Source: an uncultured Burkholderiales bacterium (GTDB lineage Bacteria; Pseudomonadota; Gammaproteobacteria; Burkholderiales; Burkholderiaceae_C). From it: DNA of 43,568 nucleotides. Shown piece by piece: positions 10,340 through 20,007 of this stretch. A program made the position numbers and the translations under genes. A model generated the notes under the pieces. That model made no database searches. It worked only from the letters and a program-made list of their open reading frames with translations, and had not been told where the DNA came from. Each line of letters opens with the position of its first letter. Position 1 is the first letter of the stretch. The stretch spans positions 1-43,568 of the forward strand of contig CAIOTD010000118.1 of assembly GCA_903861115.1 (NCBI GenBank), given 5' to 3'.

Positions 10340-11212
10340 TTAGATCAATGCATCCGAGGGCTGTCTCAACAAGATCGCCAAGCTCGTGGCAATGGTTTTT
10401 CTCAAGTCGCGTCGGTCACAAATCATGTCAATGGCCCCTTTGCTTTGGAGAAATTCTGAGCGCTGAAAACCTTCGGGCAGGGTGACGCGAACCGTGCTCT
10501 CAATCACACGAGGACCGGCAAAGCCGATGAGCGCTTTGGGCTCGGCGATGACCAAGTCCCCAATGAATGCAAAGCCTGCGGAGACGCCTCCCATGGTGGG
10601 GTCCGTGAGCACGCTGATGTAGGGCAAGCCCTTTTTGGCCAATTTGGTCAAGGCGGCATTGGTTTTGGCCATTTGCATGAGAGAGAGCAACCCCTCTTGC
10701 ATGCGTGCGCCTCCCGTGGCGGTGAAGCACAGAAAAGGCACCTTTTGTTCGATGGCCGCGTTCACGCCGCGCACAAACCGCTCGCCCACGACCGAGCCCA
10801 TGCTCCCGCCCATGAAGTCAAACTCAAAGCACGCAGCGACGACATTGATTTGATGAACGCTGCCGCCCATCACCACCAAGGCGTCGGTTTCCCCCGTTTG
10901 CTCAATCGCTTGCTTTAAGCGCTCTGGGTATTTTCTGGAGTCCTTGAACTTCAAGGCGTCAACGGGAATGACCTCTTGGCCAAGCTCGTAGCGCCCCTCG
11001 GGATCCAAGAACGCATCAAGGCGCATGCGAGCAGAGATTCTGTGGTGGTGCGAACAGGTGGGGCAAACGTTTTGGTTTTGTTCCAAATCGTTGTTGTACA
11101 AGACCGTCTCGCAGCTGGGGCATTTCACCCACAAGCCTTCGGGCACACTCCTGCGATCGGCTGGATCGGTGGGTTGAATTTTGGGGGGTAGTAACTTTTC
11201 AAGCCAACTCAT
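10340..11212 (-). CDS. accD: Acetyl-CoA carboxylase carboxyltransferase subunit beta
   Basis: With AccA it forms the carboxyltransferase that moves the carboxyl group from biotin to acetyl-CoA, giving malonyl-CoA for fatty acid synthesis. A four-cysteine zinc ribbon is visible at C31, C34, C50 and C53 (CPSC and CPTC), followed by the crotonase-like fold with GGARMQEG and the [11 protein letters not shown] oxyanion-hole segment. The frame is open to 11245, but the ATG at 11212 gives the normal [12 protein letters not shown] start with an AGGAG six bases upstream; the product is 290 residues. Lies directly after trpA, a common arrangement in betaproteobacteria. Confidence 0.97.
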   Translation of the reverse strand: MSWLEKLLPPKIQPTDPADRRSVPEGLWVKCPSCETVLYNNDLEQNQNVCPTCSHHHRISARMRLDAFLDPEGRYELGQEVIPVDALKFKDSRKYPERLKQAIEQTGETDALVVMGGSVHQINVVAACFEFDFMGGSMGSVVGERFVRGVNAAIEQKVPFLCFTATGGARMQEGLLSLMQMAKTNAALTKLAKKGLPYISVLTDPTMGGVSAGFAFIGDLVIAEPKALIGFAGPRVIESTVRVTLPEGFQRSEFLQSKGAIDMICDRRDLRKTIATSLAILLRQPSDALI

Positions 11213-11266
11213 GGGTTGCTCCTTTGGGTGGCGCTTAAACGCCAAGGGGTTGGGTGCGAATGGATT

Positions 11267-12079
11267 TTAATGCCCATCCAAAGCGTTGCGAATATCGCGC
11301 ATGAAGGTCGACAGTCTTTCAAGTCTTTGCGCGTCGGTGCCTTCTTGCAAGAGCTCAATCAGTTTGGTGCCAATCACCACCGCATCGGCCACCTTGGACA
11401 AGGCTTTGGCAGAGTCTTTGTCGCGAATGCCAAAGCCCACGCCCACGGGGATGTGCACGTGCTCTCTGATGAGGGGCAGCATGCGCTCAACCGCTTGCGT
11501 GTCCAAATGTCCCGCCCCCGTGATGCCTTTGAGAGAGACGTAGTAGACATAGCCGCTCGCCACCTTGGCCACGAGCTCCATGCGTGCGCTCGTGCTGGTG
11601 GGGGCCAGCAAAAAGATCAAGTCCATGTTCTTTTCACGCAAGCGCCTGGCAAATTCAGCGCATTCCTCTGGCGGATAATCCACCACCAATACGCCGTCCA
11701 CACCCGCCTCGTGGGCGTGATCGATAAAGGACCACGCGCCATGGTGATGGTCATAGCTCTCAATCGGGTTGGCGTACCCCATCAAGACCACAGGGGTCGA
11801 GGCATCCGTTTGCCTAAAGGCTTTGACCGTGGCCAAGACTTGCACCAAGTCCACGCCAAAACGCAGTGCACACTCGCCCGCTTTTTGGATCACCGGCCCG
11901 TCGGCCATGGGGTCGCTAAAGGGGATGCCAAGCTCAATCACGTTGGCACCGGCAGACACCAAAGTGTGCATCAATTGCACCGTGATTTGGGGGCTTGGGA
12001 AGCCGCACATGATGTAAGGGATCAGGGCCGTTTGTTGATGGGCCTGAAGGGTTTTGAAGGTGGTCTGTATTCTGTTCAT
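11267..12079 (-). CDS. trpA: Tryptophan synthase alpha subunit
   Basis: Cleaves indole-3-glycerol phosphate to indole, which is channelled to TrpB. The 270-residue TIM barrel has the catalytic residues E49 and D60 within [14 protein letters not shown], at the same numbers as in the Salmonella enzyme, and the phosphate-binding [12 protein letters not shown] segment near the C-terminus. The start overlaps the trpB stop by 4 bases (ATGA), so the two subunits are translationally coupled. Confidence 0.97.
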   Translation of the reverse strand: MNRIQTTFKTLQAHQQTALIPYIMCGFPSPQITVQLMHTLVSAGANVIELGIPFSDPMADGPVIQKAGECALRFGVDLVQVLATVKAFRQTDASTPVVLMGYANPIESYDHHHGAWSFIDHAHEAGVDGVLVVDYPPEECAEFARRLREKNMDLIFLLAPTSTSARMELVAKVASGYVYYVSLKGITGAGHLDTQAVERMLPLIREHVHIPVGVGFGIRDKDSAKALSKVADAVVIGTKLIELLQEGTDAQRLERLSTFMRDIRNALDGH

Positions 12080-13350
12080 GGCACGATGTGGATGGCGTGG
12101 GTGGTGCCGCCTTTGACCTCTTGGCCTCGACAGCTTGGGCGGCAGTAAAAGTCAGCATGGCTCAAATCGGCGACGGTGCCGATGTCTTTGTCACCTCGTC
12201 CAGAGAGATTGACCAAAATGGATTGGTCCTTGTTCATGGTCTTGGCCAACTTCATGGCATAGGCCACGGCATGACTGGACTCTAAAGCGGGAATGATGCC
12301 CTCTGTGCGGCACAGATAGTGAAAGGCCTCGAGGGCCTCGGTGTCCGTGATGCCCACATACTCGGCGCGTCCTGTGTCTTTGAGAAAGGCATGCTCTGGG
12401 CCCACGCCCGGGTAGTCCAGTCCAGCCGAGATGCTGTGGGTCTCAGTGATTTGCCCTTGCGCATTTTGAAGCACATAGGTTCTGTTGCCATGCAAAACGC
12501 CCGGCACACCCAATTGCAAAGAGGCAGAGTGTTTGCCACTCTCTAAGCCCTCGCCGGCAGCCTCAACGCCAATCAGGCGGGTGTTTTGAAAGTCAATGTA
12601 GGGGTAAAAAATGCCCATCGCGTTGCTGCCCCCGCCCACGCAGGCGACCACCGCGTCGGGCTGTTGGCCTTGGTGCATCATGGGCATTTGCTCAATGCAC
12701 TCACTGCCAATCACGCTTTGAAAATCCCTCACCATCATGGGGTAGGGGTGGGGGCCTGCCACCGTACCAATGATGTAGAAGGTGTTCTCGACATTGGTGA
12801 CCCAATCTCGCAGGGCTTCGTTCAACGCGTCTTTGAGCGTCTTGCTGCCACTCTCAACGGGCACGACGGTCGCACCCAGCAACTTCATGCGGTAGACATT
12901 GGGGCTTTGTCGTTTGACGTCTTCACTGCCCATGTACACCACACATTCGAGTCCGTAGCGCGCACAAATGGTGGCCGTTGCGACGCCGTGTTGACCCGCC
13001 CCTGTTTCTGCAATCACGCGCGGCTTGCCCATGCGCTTGGCAAGCATCGCTTGTCCAATGGTGTTGTTGATTTTGTGCGCGCCCGTGTGGTTGAGGTCTT
13101 CGCGCTTGAGATAAATTTGAGCGCCACCCATCTCTTGGCTCATGCGAGCGGCGTGGTAGATGGGCGAGGGGCGTCCCACGAAGTGTTTGAGCTCGCTGTG
13201 AAATTCAGCCAAAAACTGCTCATCGTGTTGGTATTTGGCGTAGGCGGCCTTTAACTCTTCAATGGCATGCGTGAGGGTTTCGCTCACAAAACTGCCGCCA
13301 TAGGGTCCAAAGTGACCGCTCAGATCGGGTTGATGATAAGTTGATGTCAT
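12076..13350 (-). CDS. trpB: Tryptophan synthase beta subunit
   Basis: PLP-dependent enzyme that condenses indole and serine to tryptophan. The PLP lysine is K93 in HKINNTIGQ, and the catalytic glutamate is E115 in [17 protein letters not shown] binds the PLP phosphate and SGRGDKD is near the end. The frame is open to 13428, but the ATG at 13350 gives the usual [15 protein letters not shown]-terminus and 424 residues. The last 25 residues after GRGDKD, including FYCRPSCRG, extend beyond the E. coli protein; a similar tail occurs in other Burkholderiales as far as I recall. A 158-base gap separates it from trpF, with no Trp-rich leader peptide seen. Confidence 0.97.
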   Translation of the reverse strand: MTSTYHQPDLSGHFGPYGGSFVSETLTHAIEELKAAYAKYQHDEQFLAEFHSELKHFVGRPSPIYHAARMSQEMGGAQIYLKREDLNHTGAHKINNTIGQAMLAKRMGKPRVIAETGAGQHGVATATICARYGLECVVYMGSEDVKRQSPNVYRMKLLGATVVPVESGSKTLKDALNEALRDWVTNVENTFYIIGTVAGPHPYPMMVRDFQSVIGSECIEQMPMMHQGQQPDAVVACVGGGSNAMGIFYPYIDFQNTRLIGVEAAGEGLESGKHSASLQLGVPGVLHGNRTYVLQNAQGQITETHSISAGLDYPGVGPEHAFLKDTGRAEYVGITDTEALEAFHYLCRTEGIIPALESSHAVAYAMKLAKTMNKDQSILVNLSGRGDKDIGTVADLSHADFYCRPSCRGQEVKGGTTHAIHIVP

Positions 13351-13508
13351 GGGTCTACAAATGTAAAAAAATAAGGGGACAGCTGGCTGCAAAAAAGTAA
13401 GGTGTTCAAGCGCTGAGTGGACGTCCAAGTTCTTGGCGTGTCTTGAGCGCGTTCAAAGGGCCTTGGCACAACAACCTTTGCGCCTCAAAAACACCGAAGG
13501 CTTAGGGG

Positions 13509-14219
13509 TCATGTCGGGGTTTGATCGGCCCTGCGAACGGCTTGGACAAATTCATGAATGCGCTTTGCATCTTTGATGCCTTTGTCCACTTCAACCCCAG
13601 AGCTCACATCCACACTAAAGCTGCGAGCACAATTTTTCAAGGTCCGAACAGCGTCGCCCACGTTTGCAGGTGTGAGTCCACCAGACAGCACGAGGTGAGC
13701 GTTGACGTTTTGAGGTATCAGTGACCAATTGAATGTTTTTCCGCCCCCGCCATAACCCGGGACGAAGGCGTCCAACAAAATGGCGTGGGCTGTTGAATAT
13801 TGATGGGTGTATTCTACGATCTCGGAGGCCATTTTGGGCGTGTTTTTGTGCCCGTCCTCTTCTGAATCTAATGGGACCCGAAGGGCACGAATGTATCGAC
13901 GCCCAGTTTCTTTGGCCATTTGAGCGCAAAATTCAGGTGTTTCTTCACCATGAAACTGCAGCCACGCGCTTGGGACCGCCTCGGCGCACAAGCGAATCAT
14001 CTCACTTGGCGCGTTGACGAACAACAAAACCGGGGTGATGAAGGCGGGCAGACGGTTGGCCAGCGCGTGCGCTCTGTCTGGCGTCACGCGCCGAGGGCTT
14101 TTTTCATAAAAAACAAAGCCAATGGCATTGACGCCTTCGCGGGCACAGGCGTCAACATCCTCTTCGCGCGTGAGGCCGCAAACTTTGATGGGGGTGTGGC
14201 TGTAAGAAAAAGAGGACAT
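13509..14219 (-). CDS. trpF: Phosphoribosylanthranilate isomerase
   Basis: Third step of the tryptophan branch: Amadori rearrangement of phosphoribosylanthranilate. This is a stand-alone TrpF, not fused to TrpC as in E. coli. The general base is C14 in KVCGLTREED, and the general acid is D150 in LLDAFVPGYGGGGKTF; VLSGGLTPANV is the phosphate-binding loop. The frame continues to 14366, but ATG 14219 is 2 bases after the truA stop and yields 236 residues of normal length. The trpE, trpG, trpD and trpC genes are not in the window. Confidence 0.96.
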   Translation of the reverse strand: MSSFSYSHTPIKVCGLTREEDVDACAREGVNAIGFVFYEKSPRRVTPDRAHALANRLPAFITPVLLFVNAPSEMIRLCAEAVPSAWLQFHGEETPEFCAQMAKETGRRYIRALRVPLDSEEDGHKNTPKMASEIVEYTHQYSTAHAILLDAFVPGYGGGGKTFNWSLIPQNVNAHLVLSGGLTPANVGDAVRTLKNCARSFSVDVSSGVEVDKGIKDAKRIHEFVQAVRRADQTPT

Positions 14220-14221
14220 GG

Positions 14222-15028
14222 TCAAAGAATCCAATCGTAACTGGGCGCGCCTATGGGCAAGCCCCACTGCGGGTCGTAGCTTGGGCCTAAAAAGTATAGA
14301 CCTTGTGCAGAGAACGTGGGGGCGGCTTGTTTTCGGTCTCGAGCCTCGATGACCTCTTTGATCCATTGAGGACCTTGTTCGCCCAGGCCGACTTGCACCA
14401 AACAGCCCATGATGTTGCGGATCATGTGGTGCAAAAACGCATTGGCTTCAAAGTCAAATCGAAAGTAAGCGTGTTCTGCGTGAGCGCTTTTTTGAGAGAT
14501 CTCTAAGTGGCTGATGGTCTTGATGGGCGACAAAGCTTGGCACTGCGAAGCCCTAAAGGACGTGAAGTCGTGGGTCCCCAGCAGAAGTTGCGCGGCCTGT
14601 CTCATCGCGCTCAAGTCCAAGGGCTTGGCCACCCAGCCCACCCGTTCGTATTCAATGCTGGGCCGAACGGGGCTTTGGAGCAACAAATAACTGTAGCGTC
14701 TTGAGCGTGCGCAAGCGCGTGCGTGAAACTCCTTGGGCACCTCACGTGCCCATTGAACGGCCACATCTGAGGGCAAGTAACGGTTGGTGCCACGCACCCA
14801 CGAACTCAACTCACGTTGAACGGGCGTGTCAAAGTGCACCACTTGCAGCAAGGCGTGAACGCCTGAGTCGGTGCGACCCGCGCAAAGGGTCTTCAAGGGT
14901 GTTTGGGCAAAGTTTGCGAGGGCTTTCTCTAAATGATCTTGAACGGTCTGACCCGAAAGTTGGCTTTGCCAGCCTTCATACTGCTGCCCACTGTAAGACA
15001 GGCCCAAGGCCATGCGACTCAAGTTCAT
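14222..15028 (-). CDS. truA: tRNA pseudouridine(38-40) synthase
   Basis: Modifies uridines 38, 39 and 40 in the anticodon arm of many tRNAs. The catalytic aspartate is D54 in CAGRTDSGVHA; FRASQC and FLHHMIRNIMG are later conserved blocks. ATG 15028 overlaps the fimV stop by 4 bases and gives 268 residues, whereas the frame could begin at 15046. The fimV-truA-trpF order is a known betaproteobacterial and pseudomonad arrangement. Confidence 0.96.
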   Translation of the reverse strand: MNLSRMALGLSYSGQQYEGWQSQLSGQTVQDHLEKALANFAQTPLKTLCAGRTDSGVHALLQVVHFDTPVQRELSSWVRGTNRYLPSDVAVQWAREVPKEFHARACARSRRYSYLLLQSPVRPSIEYERVGWVAKPLDLSAMRQAAQLLLGTHDFTSFRASQCQALSPIKTISHLEISQKSAHAEHAYFRFDFEANAFLHHMIRNIMGCLVQVGLGEQGPQWIKEVIEARDRKQAAPTFSAQGLYFLGPSYDPQWGLPIGAPSYDWIL

Positions 15029-16704
15029 TGTCTTTGGGTCAACCAAGCTTGAATTTGATCATGCAGTGCGCCTGAGGCCTGGGAGGCCACCTCTTGCGCA
15101 ATGGCCCGGGCGGTGTGGTGTTGTCCGACTTGCCAAAGCTCTTGGGCCAAATCAAAGCGCACTTGGAGGGGGTTTTCCGCTTCAAGGGGGTCGACGTTGA
15201 GCGTCTCCATGGGTGTGGGGCCCGCTGGTTCCCCTTGAGGTTCCGGGGCCTGAGGGGGGGTGTTCAACTCATCGATCGTTGGCAACTCCAAGTCAAAGTC
15301 AATGTTGACGTGGTCCTTCAAACTGCCGGGTGCGAGGTCGAGGTGTTCGTTTGGATGGGGCGCCTCAAGCTCTGCCTCCTCGGGGTCCGCTTCGATGGGG
15401 GGCTGAGGGGGGAGAACTTCGGGGCCCAGCGCCCCAAGGGGCAAGGGGCGGGCGCGAAGGCTGCTGGGTATGGGGGTTTCGAGGTCAAAGATGGAGCTTG
15501 GACGACTCAAGGGGTCGATGTCTTTGCCAGACCCTGCGGACAAGTTCGTGCGATCTTTGGTTTTCCAAAGGGTGAGCAAAACCAAAACGCCAAACAAGAA
15601 GCCAGCGATCACGGGGGTCAGGGGATCTTGCAGCCACAAGGACACGCGTGACTTCAAGGAGGGGCTGGCGCTTGAGAGCAGGCCGTTTTGTTCGCTGGCA
15701 TTTGAGCTAGAGGCGCTTTGCTCCGCAATTTGGCCCAATTCCTTTAAGTTTTGCTGGACTTGGCTGCTCTCTTTGAGCGTTTGCTGTGTTTGCAGCTCTT
15801 TGGCGGTTTGTTCACTCGACTTGGCGCTTTTGCTGCCAGGCTTGGAGAGTTTTAATTGATCTTGATTGCTGGTCGTTGGCGCCTGTGCTTTGGGACTGAT
15901 CAGACCTGAGGCGCTTTGTTGGGCGGCGTTCAGTGCGCTGGGATTTGAATGTTTGATTTTTTCAGCCAAGCTTTGGCGGTAGAGCTCAAAATCAAGATTT
16001 TGCGCCTTGAGTTCTTCCTTGGCTTGTTGTGTGCTGATGGACAAGGCCTCTTGCTGGGATGGCATCGTGAGGACGGCGTTGGCTTTGAGCCGATTGATGT
16101 TTTGCTGAACAAAGGATTTTGGATTGGTGCGCAAGAGGGCGATGAGCATTTGTTCGTAGCTCATGGGGGCCACCGCGTATTGCTGTGCAATCGCGCTGGC
16201 CGTGTCGCCCGCACTGACCACGATGGCGTTGTCCTTCAAGGCGCTCGTGCGATTGAAGCTGTCAAGCAAGATGCCCATCTCTTTGAGCTCTGAGCCACTG
16301 CTCCACTGCAGTTCTAACAGTAGACTTAAAAAGCTTTGGTGGATGGGCTTGTCTGAACTCACCAAAATGACGCTTTGGCCTTTTTTGTTTTGCGCCAGTC
16401 GCGCTTGCGCGCCAATGGCACCAAGCGCAGAGGCGTCCTCACCGAGTTGTTTGCCTTGGTAAGTGCTGGCACTTGCAATGCCCGCTTGCAGGCCTTTGAA
16501 GTCGTCCAAGGTGTTGACTGGTAGAGGAATCTCAATCTTTAAGGGCTCGCCTTGCTTGGACAAGATCAGGGGGTGTCCCAAATCAACCGCCGAAGCACTG
16601 AGGGCAAAGACCTGTCCCAAAAACAGGCAGATCACACCTTTTGACATGTGGACTGTTTTGGCCATTTGGCGCTTGCAGATGTCGAGTGTATGAGACATGG
16701 TCAT
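15025..16704 (-). CDS. fimV: FimV/HubP-like cell-pole and pilus assembly protein
   Basis: FimV-family proteins organise the cell pole, type IV pili and twitching motility. A signal peptide ends in ALSASA just before VDLGHPLILSKQGEPL, the typical FimV mature start. A LysM-like segment lies around residues 155-215 (VVSAGDTASAIAQQY). A Gln- and Ser-rich, probably coiled region (about 225-345) is followed by one membrane helix near 361-380 (TPVIAGFLFGVLVLLTLW). The cytoplasmic part is acidic and Pro-rich and ends with the conserved FimV C-terminal helix pair (VRFDLAQELWQVGQHHTA). At 559 residues it is shorter than Pseudomonas FimV (about 900). The start is uncertain: ATG codons at 16704, 16698, 16665 and 16647 all precede the hydrophobic core. 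Confidence 0.9.
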   Translation of the reverse strand: MTMSHTLDICKRQMAKTVHMSKGVICLFLGQVFALSASAVDLGHPLILSKQGEPLKIEIPLPVNTLDDFKGLQAGIASASTYQGKQLGEDASALGAIGAQARLAQNKKGQSVILVSSDKPIHQSFLSLLLELQWSSGSELKEMGILLDSFNRTSALKDNAIVVSAGDTASAIAQQYAVAPMSYEQMLIALLRTNPKSFVQQNINRLKANAVLTMPSQQEALSISTQQAKEELKAQNLDFELYRQSLAEKIKHSNPSALNAAQQSASGLISPKAQAPTTSNQDQLKLSKPGSKSAKSSEQTAKELQTQQTLKESSQVQQNLKELGQIAEQSASSSNASEQNGLLSSASPSLKSRVSLWLQDPLTPVIAGFLFGVLVLLTLWKTKDRTNLSAGSGKDIDPLSRPSSIFDLETPIPSSLRARPLPLGALGPEVLPPQPPIEADPEEAELEAPHPNEHLDLAPGSLKDHVNIDFDLELPTIDELNTPPQAPEPQGEPAGPTPMETLNVDPLEAENPLQVRFDLAQELWQVGQHHTARAIAQEVASQASGALHDQIQAWLTQRQ

Positions 16705-16791
16705 GTTGATCTTTTTAAGTTGGATGCTGTTTAAACATTGGGAGAACCCATCACGCGCGGGCTTTCAACTGACTTTTGAGCCCAAGCCCTG

Positions 16792-16821
16792 TTCGCCAAG
16801 GGGGACTTCCACCTTGGCGAA
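16792..16821 (-). repeat. 10-bp perfect inverted repeat in the fimV leader
   Basis: TTCGCCAAGG at 16792-16801 and CCTTGGCGAA at 16812-16821 flank a 10-base loop. A run of eight A residues (overlapping the right arm's last A) follows on the plus strand, so in the fimV direction the U-run comes before the hairpin, which is the wrong order for a terminator. It lies about 90 bases upstream of fimV in the 264-base asd-fimV gap and could be a 5' leader structure or a protein site. I see no gene in this gap. Confidence 0.45.
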
Positions 16822-16953
16822 AAAAAAGGCACAAGCCATCCGCCGCCTTGAAACATGCAAGGTTTTTTCATCTGCCGTGGCCTTGAAAGACCCACAACAA
16901 AATCGCACAAAGCTCGCTTGCATTGTCCCATGGCTTGCAGGCCGTGGGATGGG

Positions 16954-16976
16954 AAAACAAGGCTTCTTTCAAGCCT
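16954..16976 (-). terminator. Weak terminator-like hairpin at the end of asd
   Basis: On the minus strand AGGCTT, a 5-base loop and AAGCCT form a stem that includes the asd stop codon, followed by TGTTTT. The stem is only 6 bp and the T tract is interrupted, so termination may be partial and allow readthrough into fimV. Confidence 0.35.
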
Positions 16977-18114
16977 CAAGCAAAATTCTGAGCATTCTTC
17001 TGAGAGGCTCTGCCGCCCCCCAAAGCAACTGGTCGCCAACGGTGAAGGCACCTAAAAAGTCCTCACCCCTGGCCAGTTTATGCAAGCGTCCAACAGGCAC
17101 ATCCAATTGACCTGTGACGGCCGCTGGCGTGAGTAAGCGCTCACTTATCTCTCGTTCGTTGGGGATGACTTTGACCCAGTCGTTGGCGCTTGCCAGCAAG
17201 GATTCAATGTCGGCCATCGGGACATTTTTCTTCATCTTGACGGTCAAGCCCTGGGAGTGGCAGCGCATGGCGCCGATGCGAACACACAGTCCATCGATGG
17301 CGATGCTGCCAGGCGTTCTAAAGGGCGGCAAGCCCAAAATCTTGTTGCACTCCGAGCCGCCTTTCCACTCCTCTTTGCTCTGCCCGTGATCGACGGGCAC
17401 GTCAATCCAAGGAATCAAACTGCCGGCGAGGGCTGCACCTCGGAAATGGGTGGTGGGGAAGTCTGCACTGCGCAATGTTTGCGTGACCTTGCGATCAATG
17501 TCCAAAATGGCCGAGGCTGGATTGGCCAAATCGGTTTTGACCGCCGCATGCAGCGCACCCATTTGTTCGAGCAATTCACGCATGTTTTGTGCGCCAGCGC
17601 CTGAGGCGGCTTGGTAAGTCATGGCCGAGACCCACTCCACCAAACCCGCTTTGAACAAGCCGCCCATGGCCATGAGCATGAGACTCACGGTGCAATTGCC
17701 CCCAATCCAGTCCCGGGTCCCAGCGCTCAACCCTTTGTCAATCATCTCACGATTGACCGGATCCAAAATGATGATCGACTCAGGGGTCATGCGAAGGGCA
17801 TTGGCCGCATCAATCCAGTGACCTGTCCAGCCCGCCGCTCTGAGTTTTGGGTGAACCTCTTTGGTGTAATCGCCACCCTGTGCGGTGATGATGATGTCAC
17901 ACTTTTTAAGCGACTCAATGTGGTGAGCATCCAAAAGCTTTTGCTCATTTTTGGCCATCGCAGGGGCTTGGCCGCCGACATTGGAGGTGGTGAAAAAAAC
18001 GGGCTCAATCAATGAAAAATCGTCTTGCGCGATCATTCGCTCCATCAAAACAGAGCCCACCATGCCACGCCAACCCACCAACCCTACAACATTCGCTTTG
18101 TGATTCGTACTCAA
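16969..18114 (-). CDS. asd: Aspartate-semialdehyde dehydrogenase
   Basis: Reduces aspartyl phosphate to aspartate semialdehyde, the branch point to lysine, diaminopimelate, threonine and methionine. The NADP-binding segment [19 protein letters not shown] is at residues 9-27, the active-site cysteine in [15 protein letters not shown] (about residue 140), and [16 protein letters not shown] near residue 275. The 381-residue length and sequence type match the gammaproteobacterial-like class. The start codon is TTG at 18114: an in-frame stop at 18133-18135 closes the frame upstream and no ATG precedes the nucleotide fold. A GGGGA sits about 7 bases before it. Confidence 0.96.
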   Translation of the reverse strand: MSTNHKANVVGLVGWRGMVGSVLMERMIAQDDFSLIEPVFFTTSNVGGQAPAMAKNEQKLLDAHHIESLKKCDIIITAQGGDYTKEVHPKLRAAGWTGHWIDAANALRMTPESIIILDPVNREMIDKGLSAGTRDWIGGNCTVSLMLMAMGGLFKAGLVEWVSAMTYQAASGAGAQNMRELLEQMGALHAAVKTDLANPASAILDIDRKVTQTLRSADFPTTHFRGAALAGSLIPWIDVPVDHGQSKEEWKGGSECNKILGLPPFRTPGSIAIDGLCVRIGAMRCHSQGLTVKMKKNVPMADIESLLASANDWVKVIPNEREISERLLTPAAVTGQLDVPVGRLHKLARGEDFLGAFTVGDQLLWGAAEPLRRMLRILLEA

Positions 18115-18152
18115 GATGAAATCCCCAATGTGTCAAAAATCAAACAACTGTG

Positions 18153-18167
18153 TCCTCTCGCAGAGGA
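18153..18167 (-). terminator. Short hairpin just after the leuB stop
   Basis: TCCTCT and AGAGGA flank a 3-base loop immediately downstream of the leuB stop on the minus strand. A T-rich stretch follows only after about 12 bases, so this is not a classical terminator. It might protect the leuB 3' end or attenuate transcription into asd. Confidence 0.3.
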
Positions 18168-19250
18168 TCAAATCAAACCCTTCAAGGCCTTGGCCACGGC
18201 ATCGCCCATTTGCTGGGTGTTGACTTTCGTGGTGCCCTCGGCATAAATATCCGCCGTTCGAAGTCCTTCACGCAAGACCACTTTGACGGCAGACTCAATC
18301 AAGTCCGCGGCCTTTGCTTCTTGGAGAGAGAAACGCAGCATCATGGCTGCACTCAAAATGGTGGCCAATGGGTTGGCGATGCCTTGTCCTGCGATGTCAG
18401 GTGCACTGCCGTGGCTGGGCTCGTACAGCCCTTGGTTGTTTTTGTTCAAAGAGGCCGAGGGCAGCATGCCAATCGAGCCCGTTAACATGGCCGCTGCGTC
18501 AGACAAGATGTCGCCAAACATATTGCCCGTCACCACCACATCAAATTTCTTGGGTGCTTTGACCAACTGCATGGCCGCATTGTCCACATACATGTGATCG
18601 AGTGCGACATCCGGGTACTGCAAACCCACCTCAGTCACCACGTCCTTCCACAGTTGGAAGGTTTCTAAAACATTGGCCTTGTCAACACTGGTGACGCGCT
18701 TGGATCTCTTTTGAGCCGCTTGGAAGGCCACGTGGGCAATGCGCTCAATCTCGGGACGAGAGTAGCGCATGGTGTCAAAAGCCTCTTCAGCTCCAGGGAA
18801 ATGACCATCCACGGCCGTGCGACGTCCCCTGGGTTGACCGAAATAGATGTCACCCGTGAGTTCGCGAATGATCAAAATATCTAGGCCCGCCACCAACTCA
18901 GGCTTTAAGCTCGAGGATGCAACAAGCTCTTCGTAACAAATGGCCGGGCGGAAATTTGCAAACAGCCCCAAGTGCTTTCGCAGTCCCAAGATCGCTTGCT
19001 CTGGGCGCAAAGGCCGGTCAAGCGTGTCATATTTCCAATCCCCCACCGCACCAAAGAGAATGGCATCGGACGCCTTTGCCAGGCTCAACGTGCTCTCAGG
19101 CAAGGGGTGGCCCAGCAGATCAAAGGCGGTGCCGCCCACCGGCGCTTGCTCAATTTCTAACGGCAAGGACAACACGTCCAACACCTTCAAGGCCTCAACA
19201 ACAATCTCTTTTCCAATCCCGTCTCCGGGAAGTACCGCAATTTTCTTCAT
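18168..19250 (-). CDS. leuB: 3-Isopropylmalate dehydrogenase
   Basis: NAD-dependent oxidative decarboxylation of 3-isopropylmalate in leucine synthesis. Visible motifs are the start [17 protein letters not shown], the substrate-binding [10 protein letters not shown] with nearby arginines, the catalytic lysine in VDKANVLE, and the metal site and NAD loop in [12 protein letters not shown] and [15 protein letters not shown]. The product is 360 residues, normal for the family. It follows leuD by 84 bases and precedes asd. Confidence 0.97.
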   Translation of the reverse strand: MKKIAVLPGDGIGKEIVVEALKVLDVLSLPLEIEQAPVGGTAFDLLGHPLPESTLSLAKASDAILFGAVGDWKYDTLDRPLRPEQAILGLRKHLGLFANFRPAICYEELVASSSLKPELVAGLDILIIRELTGDIYFGQPRGRRTAVDGHFPGAEEAFDTMRYSRPEIERIAHVAFQAAQKRSKRVTSVDKANVLETFQLWKDVVTEVGLQYPDVALDHMYVDNAAMQLVKAPKKFDVVVTGNMFGDILSDAAAMLTGSIGMLPSASLNKNNQGLYEPSHGSAPDIAGQGIANPLATILSAAMMLRFSLQEAKAADLIESAVKVVLREGLRTADIYAEGTTKVNTQQMGDAVAKALKGLI

Positions 19251-19334
19251 GGTCGTGCTCTAAATTAAGGGGGTCAACACAGTGCTCGATGCCAAAGTTG
19301 CACAGCGGCCGCTTTGGGTCGGCATCCAACGCTT

Positions 19335-19991
19335 TTAAGCTGGGTTTGAAACAGAATGCGCCAGCCAAGGTTTCGTCGCCAAACGGTGGCTCTCAAAGTC
19401 ACGAATCTTTTGTGCGTGGTGCAAAGTCAAGCCAATGTCATCCAAGCCATTGATCAAGCAGTGCTTCCTGAAGCTTTCAACTTCAAAAGCAATTTCTTCG
19501 CCCTGAGGTCTCAAGATCACTTGGCGCTCTAGGTCAATGGTGAGTTGATAGCCCACAAACCCAGCCACCTCATTGAAGAGTTGATCAATCGTGCGCTCAG
19601 GCAAGACGATGGGCAACAAACCGTTTTTGAAACAGTTGTTGAAAAAAATGTCTGCATAACTGGGAGCCAAAATGGCTCTGAAGCCAAATTGATCGATCGC
19701 CCAAGGCGCATGCTCCCTTGAGGAGCCACAGCCAAAGTTTTTGCGCGCAAGCAAAATGCTCGCCCCTTTGAATCGCGCCTGGTTCAGCACAAAGTCAGGG
19801 TTGATTTTTCTGCTGTTGGGATCTTGCCCAGGAAAGCCCTCATCCAAGTAGCGCCATTCATCAAACAAATTGGGCCCAAACCCTGTTTTTTTAATTGATT
19901 TTAAAAACTGTTTAGGGATGATCGCGTCTGTATCCACATTCTCGCGATCCATGGGGGCAACCAAGCCCTTGAGTGTTGAAAACTTTTGCAT
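19335..19991 (-). CDS. leuD: 3-Isopropylmalate dehydratase small subunit
   Basis: Swivel-domain subunit of isopropylmalate isomerase; it works with LeuC. Seen are [15 protein letters not shown] near residue 20, the [13 protein letters not shown] motif near residue 80, and [10 protein letters not shown] later. The frame is open to 20168 inside leuC, but ATG 19991 starts the normal [18 protein letters not shown] sequence and gives 218 residues. The gap to leuC is 16 bases. Confidence 0.97.
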   Translation of the reverse strand: MQKFSTLKGLVAPMDRENVDTDAIIPKQFLKSIKKTGFGPNLFDEWRYLDEGFPGQDPNSRKINPDFVLNQARFKGASILLARKNFGCGSSREHAPWAIDQFGFRAILAPSYADIFFNNCFKNGLLPIVLPERTIDQLFNEVAGFVGYQLTIDLERQVILRPQGEEIAFEVESFRKHCLINGLDDIGLTLHHAQKIRDFESHRLATKPWLAHSVSNPA

Positions 19992-20007
19992 GTTGCGGCT
20001 CTGTTCT

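Noticed and set aside
11216-12148. Open frame of 310 codons on the plus strand
   Set aside because: It is the antisense shadow of trpA and the flanks; trpA has both catalytic residues and coupled start.
13351-13508. Trp leader peptide or attenuator before trpB
   Set aside because: No short frame with tandem tryptophan codons and no strong stem with a T-run in the gap.
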